Part shown: piece by piece, positions 50,711-59,933 of the stretch
How positions within the stretch are numbered: position 1 is the stretch's first letter
Layout: each line of letters opens with the position of its first letter
Origin: Streptomyces globisporus
Lineage (GTDB): Bacteria; Actinomycetota; Actinomycetes; Streptomycetales; Streptomycetaceae
Reading direction: 5' to 3'
DNA length: 64,000 bases
Assembly: GCF_003501885.1 (NCBI RefSeq)
Contig: NZ_QWFA01000002.1
Coordinates: 1-64,000 of the forward strand
Position numbers and translations under genes: made by a program
Notes under the pieces: generated by a model
The model's input: only the letters and a program-made list of their open reading frames with translations
Databases searched by the model: none
Told to the model about the DNA's origin: nothing

Positions 50711-52255
50711 ATGAACACCGCCCTGAACCGGCGCGGCCTCCTCGCCGCGACCGCCGCCACCGGCCTGACGTTGGCCCCCGTGAACTTCGCCCGAGCCGAG
50801 GACCGCCCCGGGCCCGCACCCGACGGCCCCCACCGCACCCGGACCGTGCGCGGGACCCTGCCCGTCGGATCGCCCGACTACGTGTACCTCCCGGTCGAAG
50901 TCCCGCGCGGGGTGGCCGAATTCGCCGTCTCCTACACGTACGGGAAACCGCCTGTCCCGCCCGGCGCCCAGGGCAACGCGCTCGACATCGGCCTCTTCGA
51001 CGAACGCGGTACGGACCTGGGCGGGCGCGGCTTCCGGGGCTGGTCCGGCGGGGCGCGCACCTCGTTCTTGGTCCGGTCCGACGCCGCGACCCCCGGCTAC
51101 CTCCCCGGCCCCGTACGCCCCGGCACCTGGCACATCGCCCTGGCCCCCTACACCGTGGCCCCCGAAGGCCTCCCGTACGAGGTGACCGTCACCCTCCGCT
51201 TCGGCGAGGCGGCCCCGGCTCCCGCGCCGGTGTACCCGCCCGAGCGGACCAAGGGGCGCGGCCGGGCCTGGTACCGGGGCGACTGCCACGTCCACTCCGT
51301 CCACTCCGACGGGCGGCGCACCCCGGCCGAGGTGGCCGCCGCCGCGCGGGCCGCCGGGCTCGACTTCATCAACAGCAGCGAGCACAACACCAGCTCCGCG
51401 CACGCCGCGTGGGAAGGGCTGTGGGGCGACGACCTGCTGATCCTGACCGGCGAGGAGATCACCACCCGCAACGGGCACGTCCTGGCCGTCGGCACCGACC
51501 CGGGCGTCTTCGTCGACTGGCGCTACCGGGCCCGCGATCACCGCTTCGGCCGGTACGCGCACCAGGTCCGCCGGGCCGGCGGGCTCGTCGTGCCCGCCCA
51601 TCCGCACGCCACCTGCATCGGCTGCAACTGGAAGTTCGGCCTCGCGGAGGCGGACGCGGTCGAGGTGTGGAACGGGCCCTGGACCCCGGACGACGAGGTC
51701 GCCCTCGCCGAGTGGGACAACGCGCTGGTGGCCTCCGTACGGAACGCGGACGACGGGCCGGGGCGCTGGCTTCCCGCGATGGGCAACAGCGACGCCCACC
51801 GCGAGCCGGACCGGTTGGGCCACCCGCAGACCGTCGTCCTGGCCGAGTCGCTGTCGCGGCGGGCCGTCCTCGCGGGCATCCGGGCGGGCCGCTCCTACCT
51901 CGCCGAGTCCGCCGCCCTGACCCTCTCCTTCGCAGCGACGGACGGGCGCGGCCGGCACGCGGGCATCGGCGAGCGGCTGCGGGCGGCGGCCGACGCCCCC
52001 GTGACCCTACGGCTGGAGGTGTCGGGTGCGGCCGCAGACTGCACGGTGCGCCTGGTCACCGACCAGGGGGTCCTGCTGACCACCCCGCTGCCCTCGGCGG
52101 GCGCGGGCGTGGTGGAGTGGCGTACGACTCCCGCCCACGCCGCGTACGTGCGGGCCGAGGTCCGGCACGCACCGGCCGTTCCCGGACTGCCGGGCGCGTT
52201 CGCGGCGCTCACCAACCCGGTCTTCCTCGACGCGGAGGCCGGTACGTCGGGCTGA
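50711..52255 (+). CDS. Tat-exported PHP-domain (CehA/McbA-type) metallohydrolase
   Basis: A 514-residue exported phosphoesterase-like protein. The N-terminus LNRRGLLAATAATGLTLAP has the twin-arginine signal with cleavage near FARA. The PHP motifs are WYRGDCHVHSVHSDG, EHNTSS, HPHATC and GNSDAH, which bind several metal ions. Its natural substrate is unknown; this family includes carbamate hydrolases. The start is uncertain between ATG 50711 and 50681. A beta-sandwich-like region lies at both ends of the catalytic domain. Confidence 0.88.
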   Translation: MNTALNRRGLLAATAATGLTLAPVNFARAEDRPGPAPDGPHRTRTVRGTLPVGSPDYVYLPVEVPRGVAEFAVSYTYGKPPVPPGAQGNALDIGLFDERGTDLGGRGFRGWSGGARTSFLVRSDAATPGYLPGPVRPGTWHIALAPYTVAPEGLPYEVTVTLRFGEAAPAPAPVYPPERTKGRGRAWYRGDCHVHSVHSDGRRTPAEVAAAARAAGLDFINSSEHNTSSAHAAWEGLWGDDLLILTGEEITTRNGHVLAVGTDPGVFVDWRYRARDHRFGRYAHQVRRAGGLVVPAHPHATCIGCNWKFGLAEADAVEVWNGPWTPDDEVALAEWDNALVASVRNADDGPGRWLPAMGNSDAHREPDRLGHPQTVVLAESLSRRAVLAGIRAGRSYLAESAALTLSFAATDGRGRHAGIGERLRAAADAPVTLRLEVSGAAADCTVRLVTDQGVLLTTPLPSAGAGVVEWRTTPAHAAYVRAEVRHAPAVPGLPGAFAALTNPVFLDAEAGTSG

Positions 52256-52323
52256 GAAGCGGGAAGGGACGAAGCACGCTCGGCGGAAAGGCCGGGCGAA
52301 AAGCCGGGCGGAGAGGAGCGGGC

Positions 52324-52788
52324 ATGGGACCGGGGCTGGGGTACTTCCTGCTGCCGGCGGGCGGCGCGCTGAGCCTGACCGGGGTGATCACCGGCAACGG
52401 CACGCTGATCAGCCTGAGCTGGATCATGTGGGTGCTCGGGATCCTGCTGATCCTGGGCAACCGGTACCGCCGCCCCGCCGATCCGCGCGCGCTGGCGGTC
52501 GCGGCCGCCGCCGGGGACGCGCGGGCGGTACGGGGGCTGCGGACGCTCGCCCTCACCGCGCGGGCCGAGGGGCGTCCCGACACGGCCGAGCGGCTGCTGC
52601 GGCAGGCGGTGAAGGCCGGTGACGTGGAGTCGATGTGGGAGCTGGGCCGCCTGGTCGAGCAGCGCGAGGGGCTGGCGGCGGCGGAGCCGTGGTTCCGGAT
52701 GGCGGCGGAGCGCGGGCACGCGGTGGCCAAGCGGCTGTTCCGCCCCGGCGGCGCACTGCACCCGGACGGGGCGGACCCGGCTCCGTGA
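52324..52788 (+). CDS. Small membrane protein with Sel1/TPR-like repeats
   Basis: A 154-residue protein: one or two helices at residues 6-45 (YFLLPAGGALSLTGVITG, SLSWIMWVLGILLILG), followed by two Sel1-like helical repeats (AERLLRQAVKAGDVESMWELGRLVEQREGLAAAEPWFRMAAERGHAVA). Probably a scaffold for a protein complex at the membrane. The start ATG 52324 follows GAGAGGAG. Confidence 0.72.
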   Translation: MGPGLGYFLLPAGGALSLTGVITGNGTLISLSWIMWVLGILLILGNRYRRPADPRALAVAAAAGDARAVRGLRTLALTARAEGRPDTAERLLRQAVKAGDVESMWELGRLVEQREGLAAAEPWFRMAAERGHAVAKRLFRPGGALHPDGADPAP

Positions 52789-52836
52789 GGACACCGCCTC
52801 GGGCTGTGGGGTCCGCGCCCGCGCGAGCGGTTTCCG

Positions 52837-55731
52837 TTACGCCAGTCCCAGCGCCGACCTCGTCAGGAACGCCAGCCGGGCCGTCTTCTCCGGCTTCCGG
52901 ATCTCCGGACCCAGCTCGAACCCGATCCGGACCATCCGGGCGATCGCCTTCTCGTTACGGGCGTCGGGCTCCACGATGACCCGCAGGTGGGCCGGGTCGC
53001 TGAAGACGTAGGCGATGAACACGGTGAGCAGGGCCTCCGTGTACCCCCGCACCGCGCCTTCGCCCTCGGCGGGCGCGATCAGCAGGTGGACGCCGAAGTC
53101 CCCGGGCTGGACGTCGTAGCACTCGCCGACCGGGTCGGCGTCCGGCTCGTACGTCTGGAAGAGCGCAGCCGGGACCCCGTCGCGCAGTGCGAGGAAGGCG
53201 TGGTGCGTGGGGAGCGAGTCCACGAACTCGTAGATCTCGCGCACCTGTTCACGGGTGTGGTCGGCCATGCCCCAGAAGCGGGCCCGCTCCTCGGTGACCC
53301 AGCCGTGCAGCAGCTCGGCGTCGGCCGCCGGGTCGACCGGGACGAGACGGACGGTGCCGAAGCCCTCGACCTTCTGCTCGTGGACGGCCGGGCGGAGGGC
53401 GGGCGCGACGGGTTCGGCGACGGTCATGGCGGGGGTCTCCTCGGGGCGGTGCGTCGTGCGGTGGGGCGTCGTGCGGTGCAGCAGGTTCCAGTCCGTGACG
53501 ACCGGGGCGAGCCCGCCCCGTACCCACAGGGGCGTCTGGTCGCGGTGGTGGGCGGATCCGGGGATTCCGGACGCGCCGAAGGGGACCGCCCACCGGCTGT
53601 CCTCGCGGCGGGCCAGGTCCCAGACGTAGCGGGCGGCCGGGCCCCGGGCGAACAGGTCGGTGACGCCGGGGACGCTGGAGGTGGACAGCACGCAGTCGTG
53701 GTCGCCCGCGACCCCCGGCCGGATCGCCTCCGCGTCGGAGCTGTCGGGTGCGAGGTCCGGCAGGGCCTGCCAGGGGGAGAGCCGGTGCAGCTCGCCCCAC
53801 GGGGCGGGCGGGGTCTCCTCGGCCGCCGCCGCGACGGCCTCGGCCGAGGCCGCGACGAGCGCCAACCGGTCCTCGTACGGCAGGAGTCCGACGGTGAGCA
53901 GGCTCTCCAGGGCGTAGCCGATCCGGGGGACGGCGGCGAGCCAGGGGCGGAAGAGGACGGGGTAGGCGGGCGAGCGCCAGGGGTCGTTCTCGCCCGTGAC
54001 GCGCCGCAGCGCGGGGTGGCCGGCCAACCGGTGGACGACATCGGTGCGCAGGCGGGCGTAGAGGGTCGCGTCGGTGCTGTCCGCGTCCATGTGGCGGTCC
54101 CAGCGCAGCAGCCGGTCCCGGAGGCGTTCGGCGGCGGGGCCGAGCTCGGGGGCCCAGGCCAGCAGGGACAGCAGTGGGCGGGAGGAGGCGAGGCGGGTGT
54201 CGGTGTGGACGGCGGCCTGGGCGTCGGGGGTCCAGTCGGCGCCCGCGCAGAGCAGCTCCCGTATCCGCCGGGCCCGGTGCGGGGGTGCGAACTCGACGCC
54301 GAGCGGGGCGGCGAGGCCGCGCTCGTTGGCCATCACCGCGATCCCGCCGGAGCCGTCGACCTCGGTACGGGGCAGGGGGACGGTCTCGCCCTCGCGCCAG
54401 GCGTACGCCGGGTCCTCGGCGGGAACGACCCGCAGCCGGTTGGCGTACGGGCGCACCGGGACGTGTCCGGCGACCCGGTGCAGGGTGGCCCCGGCGGTGT
54501 CGGCGGCGAGCACCACGTTGACGGGTTCGACCCAGCGGTCGAGGGCGGTGTCGACGTCGGCGACCGTACGGGCCCGGAGCAGCGCGGGCAGCACGTGGAA
54601 GCCCAGATCGCCGGTGACGCGGGGCGGGTAGCGCAGGCTGATGAAGGTGCCGTCGGCGGCCGGGGCCACGTCGGGCGCCTCGGCCACGTCGGCCACCTCG
54701 CCGCCGGACACGTCCCCGATGATCACCGGGCCCCGGTCCGTCTCGATCACCTCGACCCGCTCCGGCTCCGCCCCCGCCACCTCGATCGTCTCGGTGTGGG
54801 CGTGGGCCCGGTACCAGCCGTCCGGGCCGAGCGCCTCCACCCCGCCGTCCGGGGTGCGGCGCAACCGCTCCCGGTAGAGGTCCTGGTAGTCGGCCATGGC
54901 GTTGGTGATCGCCCAGGCGACATGGCCGGTGTGCCCGAAGTGGGCGATGCCGGGGATGCCGGGGACCGCGAGGCCGACGACGTCGAACTCGGGGCAGGCC
55001 AGCCGGATCTGCTGGTAGACCCCGGGGTCCTCGATGAAGCGGTGCGGGTCGCCCGCGACGATCGGCGCTCCGGTGGCGGTGCGGGCGCCGGTGAGCAACC
55101 AGCCGTTGCTGCCCGCCGTGCCGGGCCCGTCGGTGGCGAAGAGGGTCATCCGGTCCTCGCCGAGCCGGCGGGCCACCTCTTCGCGCCAGAGTTTGGTCGG
55201 GAACCCCGCGAAGAGGATGTGCGTGGAGAGCCAGACGCCGAGCGGGGTCCAGGGCTCCCAGCGGCCGGGCGCGAGGCCCACGGCGGCGAACTCGGGTGCC
55301 TGCTCGGCCCCTTCGGCGAGACCCGCGTTGACGCCGTCGACGTACGCCGTCACCCAGGCGGCGGTCTCCGGCGCGAGGCGGTCGAAGCAGCGGCGGGCGG
55401 TGTCGGCGATCCGGGCCCGCCGGACGAACCGGTCCCAGTCGACGGCTTCCGCGCCGAGGTGGGAGGCGCTGGTGCCGAGCACCCGGTGCCGTTCGGTCTC
55501 CAGCTGCCAGGCCCGGTCGAGGGCGGTGGCGTGGCCCTGGGAGCGGGCCAGCGCGAGGGCGTCGGCGGCCCGCAGGTGAGGTATCCCCCAGTCGTCCCGG
55601 AAGACTTCGTAGCCCCCGGAACTCTCCCCAGACACCCGGCCCCGTCTCGCGCCGGGCTGTTCGCCCGGACCCTCGGCCGGCCTCGCGCCAGGTCTCTCGC
55701 TGTCGACGTCAGCGGTCATCGCAATGCCCAT
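52837..55731 (-). CDS. Penicillin acylase-GNAT acetyltransferase fusion, siderophore-associated (DesG-DesH-like)
   Basis: A 964-residue fusion. Residues 1-750 are an Ntn-hydrolase of the penicillin acylase type: EVFRDDWGIPHLRA, then GSNGWLLTGARTATGAPIVAGDPHR containing the Ser that becomes the nucleophile, and NTAM-type and HFGHTGHVAWAITN segments. Residues 769-964 are a GNAT N-acyltransferase with RVIVEPDARNEKAIARMVRIGFEL, of the siderophore-acylating type. They are joined by HRTTPHRTTHRPEE, made by a tandem 15-base repeat. ATG 53427 in the linker keeps a GAGGAG site, so the second enzyme may also be made alone. The pair resembles DesG and DesH linked to desferrioxamine loci. An iron box precedes the gene. 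The start at 55731 is preferred to GTG 55758. Confidence 0.82.
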   Translation of the reverse strand: MGIAMTADVDSERPGARPAEGPGEQPGARRGRVSGESSGGYEVFRDDWGIPHLRAADALALARSQGHATALDRAWQLETERHRVLGTSASHLGAEAVDWDRFVRRARIADTARRCFDRLAPETAAWVTAYVDGVNAGLAEGAEQAPEFAAVGLAPGRWEPWTPLGVWLSTHILFAGFPTKLWREEVARRLGEDRMTLFATDGPGTAGSNGWLLTGARTATGAPIVAGDPHRFIEDPGVYQQIRLACPEFDVVGLAVPGIPGIAHFGHTGHVAWAITNAMADYQDLYRERLRRTPDGGVEALGPDGWYRAHAHTETIEVAGAEPERVEVIETDRGPVIIGDVSGGEVADVAEAPDVAPAADGTFISLRYPPRVTGDLGFHVLPALLRARTVADVDTALDRWVEPVNVVLAADTAGATLHRVAGHVPVRPYANRLRVVPAEDPAYAWREGETVPLPRTEVDGSGGIAVMANERGLAAPLGVEFAPPHRARRIRELLCAGADWTPDAQAAVHTDTRLASSRPLLSLLAWAPELGPAAERLRDRLLRWDRHMDADSTDATLYARLRTDVVHRLAGHPALRRVTGENDPWRSPAYPVLFRPWLAAVPRIGYALESLLTVGLLPYEDRLALVAASAEAVAAAAEETPPAPWGELHRLSPWQALPDLAPDSSDAEAIRPGVAGDHDCVLSTSSVPGVTDLFARGPAARYVWDLARREDSRWAVPFGASGIPGSAHHRDQTPLWVRGGLAPVVTDWNLLHRTTPHRTTHRPEETPAMTVAEPVAPALRPAVHEQKVEGFGTVRLVPVDPAADAELLHGWVTEERARFWGMADHTREQVREIYEFVDSLPTHHAFLALRDGVPAALFQTYEPDADPVGECYDVQPGDFGVHLLIAPAEGEGAVRGYTEALLTVFIAYVFSDPAHLRVIVEPDARNEKAIARMVRIGFELGPEIRKPEKTARLAFLTRSALGLA

Positions 55732-55774
55732 CCCCTGCTCCCGGTGGTTTTCAGCCACTCCCCAGCCCCCGAGA

Positions 55775-55795
55775 TTTAGGTTAGCCTAACCTAAA
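55775..55795. promoter_or_regulatory. DmdR1/DtxR-type iron box
   Basis: TTAGGTTAG-C-CTAACCTAA (55776-55794), with one further pair at each end, is a perfect palindrome and matches the iron box of Streptomyces DmdR1 (DtxR family). It lies between divergent genes and should repress both when iron is sufficient. Confidence 0.95.
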
Positions 55796-55845
55796 GCAAC
55801 CCTTTGGGCAGTGGGCCCGGGCGGCAGGAGAGGGTGGGGAGCACC

Positions 55846-56574
55846 GTGGGGCATGGCTGGGAAGGCGTCGTTCTCAAACTGTTCCGGGGACGGGATTTCA
55901 CGTTCACCGTGACCGGCGCCGAGCAGGTCACCGACCGCTTCCGCCGGGTGCACCTGACCGACGGCGGGCTGCTCGCCGCGACCGGCGGGGCGCACCCCAC
56001 GATGTGGGTGCGGCTCTGGTTCGAGAAGGACGGCAAACCGCATCAGCGCGCCTTCACCCTGGTCGACCCGGACCCCGAGGCCGGGACCTTCAGTCTGGAA
56101 TTCGCTCTCCATGAGGGCCCTGCCTGCGACTGGGCGAAAGCGGCCGCGCCGGGCGACACGGTCGACGCGACGCTCCAGGGCACCGGTTTCACGCTGCCCG
56201 ACCCGGCGCCGAAGCGGCTCTTCGTGATCGGTGACGCGGCGGCGCTGCCCGCGATCAACTCCCTGCTGGACGCGGTCCCGGCGACCCCGGCGACCATCTG
56301 GTTCGAGACCGCGCACGAGGCGGACCGGAAACTGCCGTTCCGCCTCGACGAGGCCCACCACACCCTGCACCACGTGGAGCGCCGCGAGGCGGGCGCGCAC
56401 CTGGTCGCCGAAGTGAAGGCGGCCCTGCCGGAACTGCTGGGCGCCGACCACTCGGACGCGTACGTCTGGGTCGCCTGCGACACGGCGACGACCCGGACCC
56501 TGTCGACGTACCTCCGCAAGGAGCTGGGCCTGCCCAAGGACCGGGTGAACGCGCTGGGTTACTGGCGGCCGTAA
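55846..56574 (+). CDS. Siderophore-interacting protein (ferric-siderophore reductase)
   Basis: A 242-residue FAD/NAD(P)-binding SIP-family reductase, which releases iron from imported siderophore. The FAD-binding segment is RFRRVHLTDGGLL and MWVRLWFEKDGKPHQRAFTLVDPD, the NAD(P)-binding segment LFVIGDAAALPAINSLLDA. The GTG start at 55846 has GGGGA upstream. In desferrioxamine loci the counterpart is desF. The desABCD biosynthesis genes are not in the window. Expression should rise in low iron. Confidence 0.9.
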   Translation: MGHGWEGVVLKLFRGRDFTFTVTGAEQVTDRFRRVHLTDGGLLAATGGAHPTMWVRLWFEKDGKPHQRAFTLVDPDPEAGTFSLEFALHEGPACDWAKAAAPGDTVDATLQGTGFTLPDPAPKRLFVIGDAAALPAINSLLDAVPATPATIWFETAHEADRKLPFRLDEAHHTLHHVERREAGAHLVAEVKAALPELLGADHSDAYVWVACDTATTRTLSTYLRKELGLPKDRVNALGYWRP

Positions 56575-56598
56575 ACACCCGAGAAGGCCACCACGAAG

Positions 56599-56625
56599 GG
56601 CCCCGGCGAGAAGTACGCCGGGGCC
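56599..56625. terminator. Bidirectional terminator
   Basis: GGCCCCGGCG (56599-56608) pairs with CGCCGGGGCC (56616-56625) across a 7-base loop, extended by AAG/CTT on the flanks. It separates convergent SIP and APC permease genes. Confidence 0.85.
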
Positions 56626-56644
56626 TTCACGCGTTGCCCGGACC

Positions 56645-58231
56645 TCAGTCCTCGACCACCAGGGCCGGGGTCTCCTTCGTGAGGACCTCGCCCCGGAAGA
56701 ACGCCGGGCTGCGGCGCTCCATCGCGACCATCAGCACCACGCCGAGGAGCAGCAGCCCCACCCCGATGACGAACACCGAGCCGACGCCGAACACCGAGGA
56801 GCCGGAGCCGTACGCCGGGTCCCACATGTCGTAGAGGGTCTTGGCGAAGACGGCGGCGAGCAGGATGCCGCCGAGCAGCGGGAAGAGGCCCTTGAAGACC
56901 AGGTCCCGGGCGGAGCGGGTCAGTTCGGCCCGGAAGTACCAGGCGCAGGCGAAGGCGGTCAGCGCGTAGTAGAAGCAGATCATGAGGCCGAGCGCGTAGA
57001 TGGTGTCGACCAGGACGTGCTCGCTGACCAGGGTCATCACGGTGTAGAAGACGCCGGTGCCGATGCCCGCCGTCACCGTCGCCCGGCCGGGCGTCCTGAA
57101 GCGGGGGTGGACCTTGGCGTACGAGGCCGGCATCGCCTCGTACGCGGACATCGCGAGCACCGTGCGGGCGACCGGGATGAACGTGGTCTGAAGGCTGGCG
57201 GCGGCCGAGGCGAGGACCGCGAGGAAGAGCAGGACGCCGAGGCCGGGGCCCATCACGGGTCCGGCGAGGGCGGCGAAGACGTTGTCGGAGGTGTCCGGGT
57301 TGGCGAGGCCGAGCCCGGACTCACCGGAGCCGACGGCCATCTGCGCGGCGATGCCAGTGGCGAGGTAGGAGCCGACCAGGACGACCATCGCGATGAGGGC
57401 CGCGCGGCCGGGGGTCTTCTCGCTGCCGGTGGTCTCCTCGTTGGCGGTCAGACAGGCGTCCCAGCCCCAGAACATGAAGATGGAGAGGGAGAGGCCCGCC
57501 GTGAAGGCGGCGAAGGACTGGACGGCGAAGGGGTTCAGCCAGGACCAGGAGAAGTCGAGCGAGGACGCGAAGTCCGGGCCGCCGCTGCCGGCCTTGCTGA
57601 GCGCCATCGTCACGAACAGGGCGAGGACGACCAGCTGGAGCCCGACCAGGGCGTACTGGATGCCCTTGGTGGCGGTCATGCCCCGGTAGCTGATCGCGGT
57701 GGCGACGGCGATGAGGGCGAGGCAGGTGATGATGTGGACGGGCTTGCTGTCGTCCAGGGCGGCGACCGAGCTGCTGCCGGTGATCTCGCCCGCCAGCAGC
57801 CAGAAGTACGAGGTGGCGACGCCCGCCAGGTTGGACAGCACGATGATCGTCGCGATGACGAGGCCCCAGCCGCACATCCAGCCGACGCGCGGGCCGAACG
57901 CCTTCACCGTCCAGGTGAAGGAGGTGCCGCAGTCGGGCATCGCCTTGTTCAGCTCGCGGTAGGCGAACGCCACGAGCAGCATCGGCAGGAACCCGGCCAG
58001 GAAGACGGCGGGCATCTGCACACCGACCTCACCGGCGGTGGAGCCGAGGGTGGAGGTCAGGCAGTAGACGGGCGCGACGGTGGAGACACCGATGACCGCA
58101 CTGCCCATGAGGCCGACGGAGTTCCCGCCGAGCCCTTTGCCGCGTACACCGCCGCTGCCCGTGCCACCGTCGGCCGGGGCGCCTCCCCGTACCGTGTCTC
58201 CGGCCCGTGGCCGCGCGTCCAGCTGAGTCAT
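56645..58231 (-). CDS. APC-superfamily amino acid permease
   Basis: A 528-residue carrier with about 12 helices. After an N-terminal Gly/Ala-rich cytoplasmic leader of 35 residues come the family segments NSVGLMGSAVIGVSTVAPVYCLTSTLG and MPDCGTSFTWTVKAFGPRVGW, typical of the amino acid/polyamine/organocation family. It imports an amino acid or amine; the specificity is unknown. The start ATG 58231 has no visible ribosome site, so the transcript may be leaderless. The upstream region contains nested palindromes (58254-58300). It lies next to a catabolic gene set and may feed it. Confidence 0.88.
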   Translation of the reverse strand: MTQLDARPRAGDTVRGGAPADGGTGSGGVRGKGLGGNSVGLMGSAVIGVSTVAPVYCLTSTLGSTAGEVGVQMPAVFLAGFLPMLLVAFAYRELNKAMPDCGTSFTWTVKAFGPRVGWMCGWGLVIATIIVLSNLAGVATSYFWLLAGEITGSSSVAALDDSKPVHIITCLALIAVATAISYRGMTATKGIQYALVGLQLVVLALFVTMALSKAGSGGPDFASSLDFSWSWLNPFAVQSFAAFTAGLSLSIFMFWGWDACLTANEETTGSEKTPGRAALIAMVVLVGSYLATGIAAQMAVGSGESGLGLANPDTSDNVFAALAGPVMGPGLGVLLFLAVLASAAASLQTTFIPVARTVLAMSAYEAMPASYAKVHPRFRTPGRATVTAGIGTGVFYTVMTLVSEHVLVDTIYALGLMICFYYALTAFACAWYFRAELTRSARDLVFKGLFPLLGGILLAAVFAKTLYDMWDPAYGSGSSVFGVGSVFVIGVGLLLLGVVLMVAMERRSPAFFRGEVLTKETPALVVED

Positions 58232-58253
58232 GAGAAGGACGCTATGCGCTGCG

Positions 58254-58300
58254 ATATCCACATCCGGAGCGTGAGACCCCAACGTCTCACCCTTGGATAT
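58254..58300. promoter_or_regulatory. Nested palindrome upstream of the APC permease
   Basis: The inner GTGAGAC (58271-58277) and GTCTCAC (58284-58290) form a perfect 7-6-7 repeat, and the outer ATATCCA (58254-58260) and TGGATAT (58294-58300) pair around it. This sits 23 bases before the permease start and is probably an operator. CAAGGT (58334-58339) with ACCTTG (58354-58359) is a further repeat. The region is AT-richer than its surroundings. Confidence 0.55.
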
Positions 58301-58469
58301 AGCAGCGAACTCCGGTCATGCACTTCATTAATTCAAGGTCACATTTGCATGAAACCTTGCAATGCATGCCGGTTCACCGAGCGCGACGACGTACGGTAAC
58401 CGTAGCCCTGTCCGTTTTGCGTAGGTTCAAAATTTTCCCGCGCCGCTCCGCACACCCTCCGCCGAGGGG

Positions 58470-59933
58470 TCAGCCGGGCCAGACGATCGCCTGTGTCTCG
58501 CTGTAGGCGTGCAGGGCGTACGAGCCCACGTCCCGCCCCACCCCGCTCCTCTTGAACCCGCCGAACGGGGCCTCCATGTTCCGCCCGACCGTGTTGACGC
58601 CGACCCCGCCCGCGCGCAGCCGCCGGGCGATGCGGAAGGCGCGGGCGACATCGCCGGACCAGACGTAGTCGATGAGGCCGTAGTCACTGTCGTTGGCCAG
58701 CGCGACGCCTTCCTCCTCGTCGTCGAAGGGGACGACCACGACGACCGGCCCGAAGATCTCCTCACGGACGACCCGCATGTCGGGGGTGCAGTCGGCCAGC
58801 AGGGTGGGCGCCACGTAGAAGCCCCGGTCCAGGTGGGCGGGCCGGGCGCCGCCCGTGACGACCCGCGCGCCTTCCTTCCGGCCCAGCCCCACGTACGCCT
58901 CGACGCGGTCGCGGTGGGCGGCGGAGATGACCGGGCCGACCACGGTGGCCCGGTCGGCGGGATCGCCGACGGTGAGCGCGTTCGCGTACGCGGCCAGCGC
59001 GCCGATCAGCTCGTCGTACCGGGACCGGTGGACGAGGACGCGGGTCGGAGCCGTACAGATCTGTCCGCTGTAGAAGGAGAAGGTGGTCCCGATGCCCGCG
59101 ACGGCGGAGCCCAGGTCCGCGTCCTCCAGCACCAGGGCCGCCCCCTTCCCGCCCAGCTCCATCAGCTGCCGTTTCATCCCGCGCCCGCACACCTCCGCGA
59201 TGCGCTGCCCCACGACGGTGGACCCGGTGAAGCTGACCATGTCGACGTCCGGGGAGTCGACGGCGGCCTCACCGGCCGCCGTGCCCGACCCGGTGACCAC
59301 GTTCACCACGCCCGGCGGAACACCCGCCGCCGCGAGGGCGGCGGCCATTCGGTGGACGGAGAGCGGGTCCTGCGGGGCGGGCTTCACGATGACCGTGTTG
59401 CCCATCGCGAGGGCGGGCGCGATCTTGCCCGCCGGGTTGGCCCAGGGGTTGTTGTACGAGGTGATGCAGGTGACCACGCCGACCGGCTGGCGGACGGCCA
59501 GCGCCCCGAAGACCCCGGCCTTCCCCATCGGACCGGCCTCGTTGACCTGCGGCGCGATGGCTTCCTCGACCGGCTCCAGTGCGCCGCGCGCGTACCGCCG
59601 GAACCGGGCGATGCCCACCCCCACCTGCATCCCCCGGGCGGTGGAGGCCGTTGCTCCGCTCTCCCGCCGGGCGATCTCGGCGTGGGCGGGGAAGTCGCGC
59701 TGGATGATGTCCGCCGCACGGTCCAGGATCGCGGCGCGCTCCTCGGGCCGGGTCCGCGCCCAGGCCGGGAAGGCCGCTTTCGCCGCCGCTGCCGCCTCGT
59801 ACACCTGGGCGCGGCTCGCCTCGGGAGCGAGACCGACGACGGCCTCGGTGGCGGGGTCGACGACCTCGTAGTGCCCGCCGGCGGGTTCGACCCACTCCCC
59901 GCCGATGAACAGCCGCTCGGGTGCGGGGCTCAC
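58470..59933 (-). CDS. Aldehyde dehydrogenase
   Basis: A 487-residue NAD(P)-dependent dehydrogenase. Catalytic residues are seen: the general base Glu in MELGGKGAAL, the nucleophile Cys in FYSGQICTAPTRV, and Asn in TSYNNPW. It would oxidise the aldehyde made by the neighbouring enzymes. Its start ATG 59933 overlaps the amidohydrolase stop codon by 4 bases (ATGA), so translation is coupled. It is the last gene of the co-directional set. Confidence 0.93.
   Translation of the reverse strand: MSPAPERLFIGGEWVEPAGGHYEVVDPATEAVVGLAPEASRAQVYEAAAAAKAAFPAWARTRPEERAAILDRAADIIQRDFPAHAEIARRESGATASTARGMQVGVGIARFRRYARGALEPVEEAIAPQVNEAGPMGKAGVFGALAVRQPVGVVTCITSYNNPWANPAGKIAPALAMGNTVIVKPAPQDPLSVHRMAAALAAAGVPPGVVNVVTGSGTAAGEAAVDSPDVDMVSFTGSTVVGQRIAEVCGRGMKRQLMELGGKGAALVLEDADLGSAVAGIGTTFSFYSGQICTAPTRVLVHRSRYDELIGALAAYANALTVGDPADRATVVGPVISAAHRDRVEAYVGLGRKEGARVVTGGARPAHLDRGFYVAPTLLADCTPDMRVVREEIFGPVVVVVPFDDEEEGVALANDSDYGLIDYVWSGDVARAFRIARRLRAGGVGVNTVGRNMEAPFGGFKRSGVGRDVGSYALHAYSETQAIVWPG

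Noticed and set aside
55775..58231. Complete siderophore biosynthesis cluster
   Set aside because: Only the acylase-GNAT fusion and the SIP reductase are present. No decarboxylase, monooxygenase or IucA/IucC-type synthetase is found nearby, so the core genes must lie elsewhere.
58318..58506. Plus-strand 62-residue frame in the AT-rich gap
   Set aside because: There is no ribosome site, no domain, and it covers the palindromic regulatory segment and the end of the aldehyde dehydrogenase gene.
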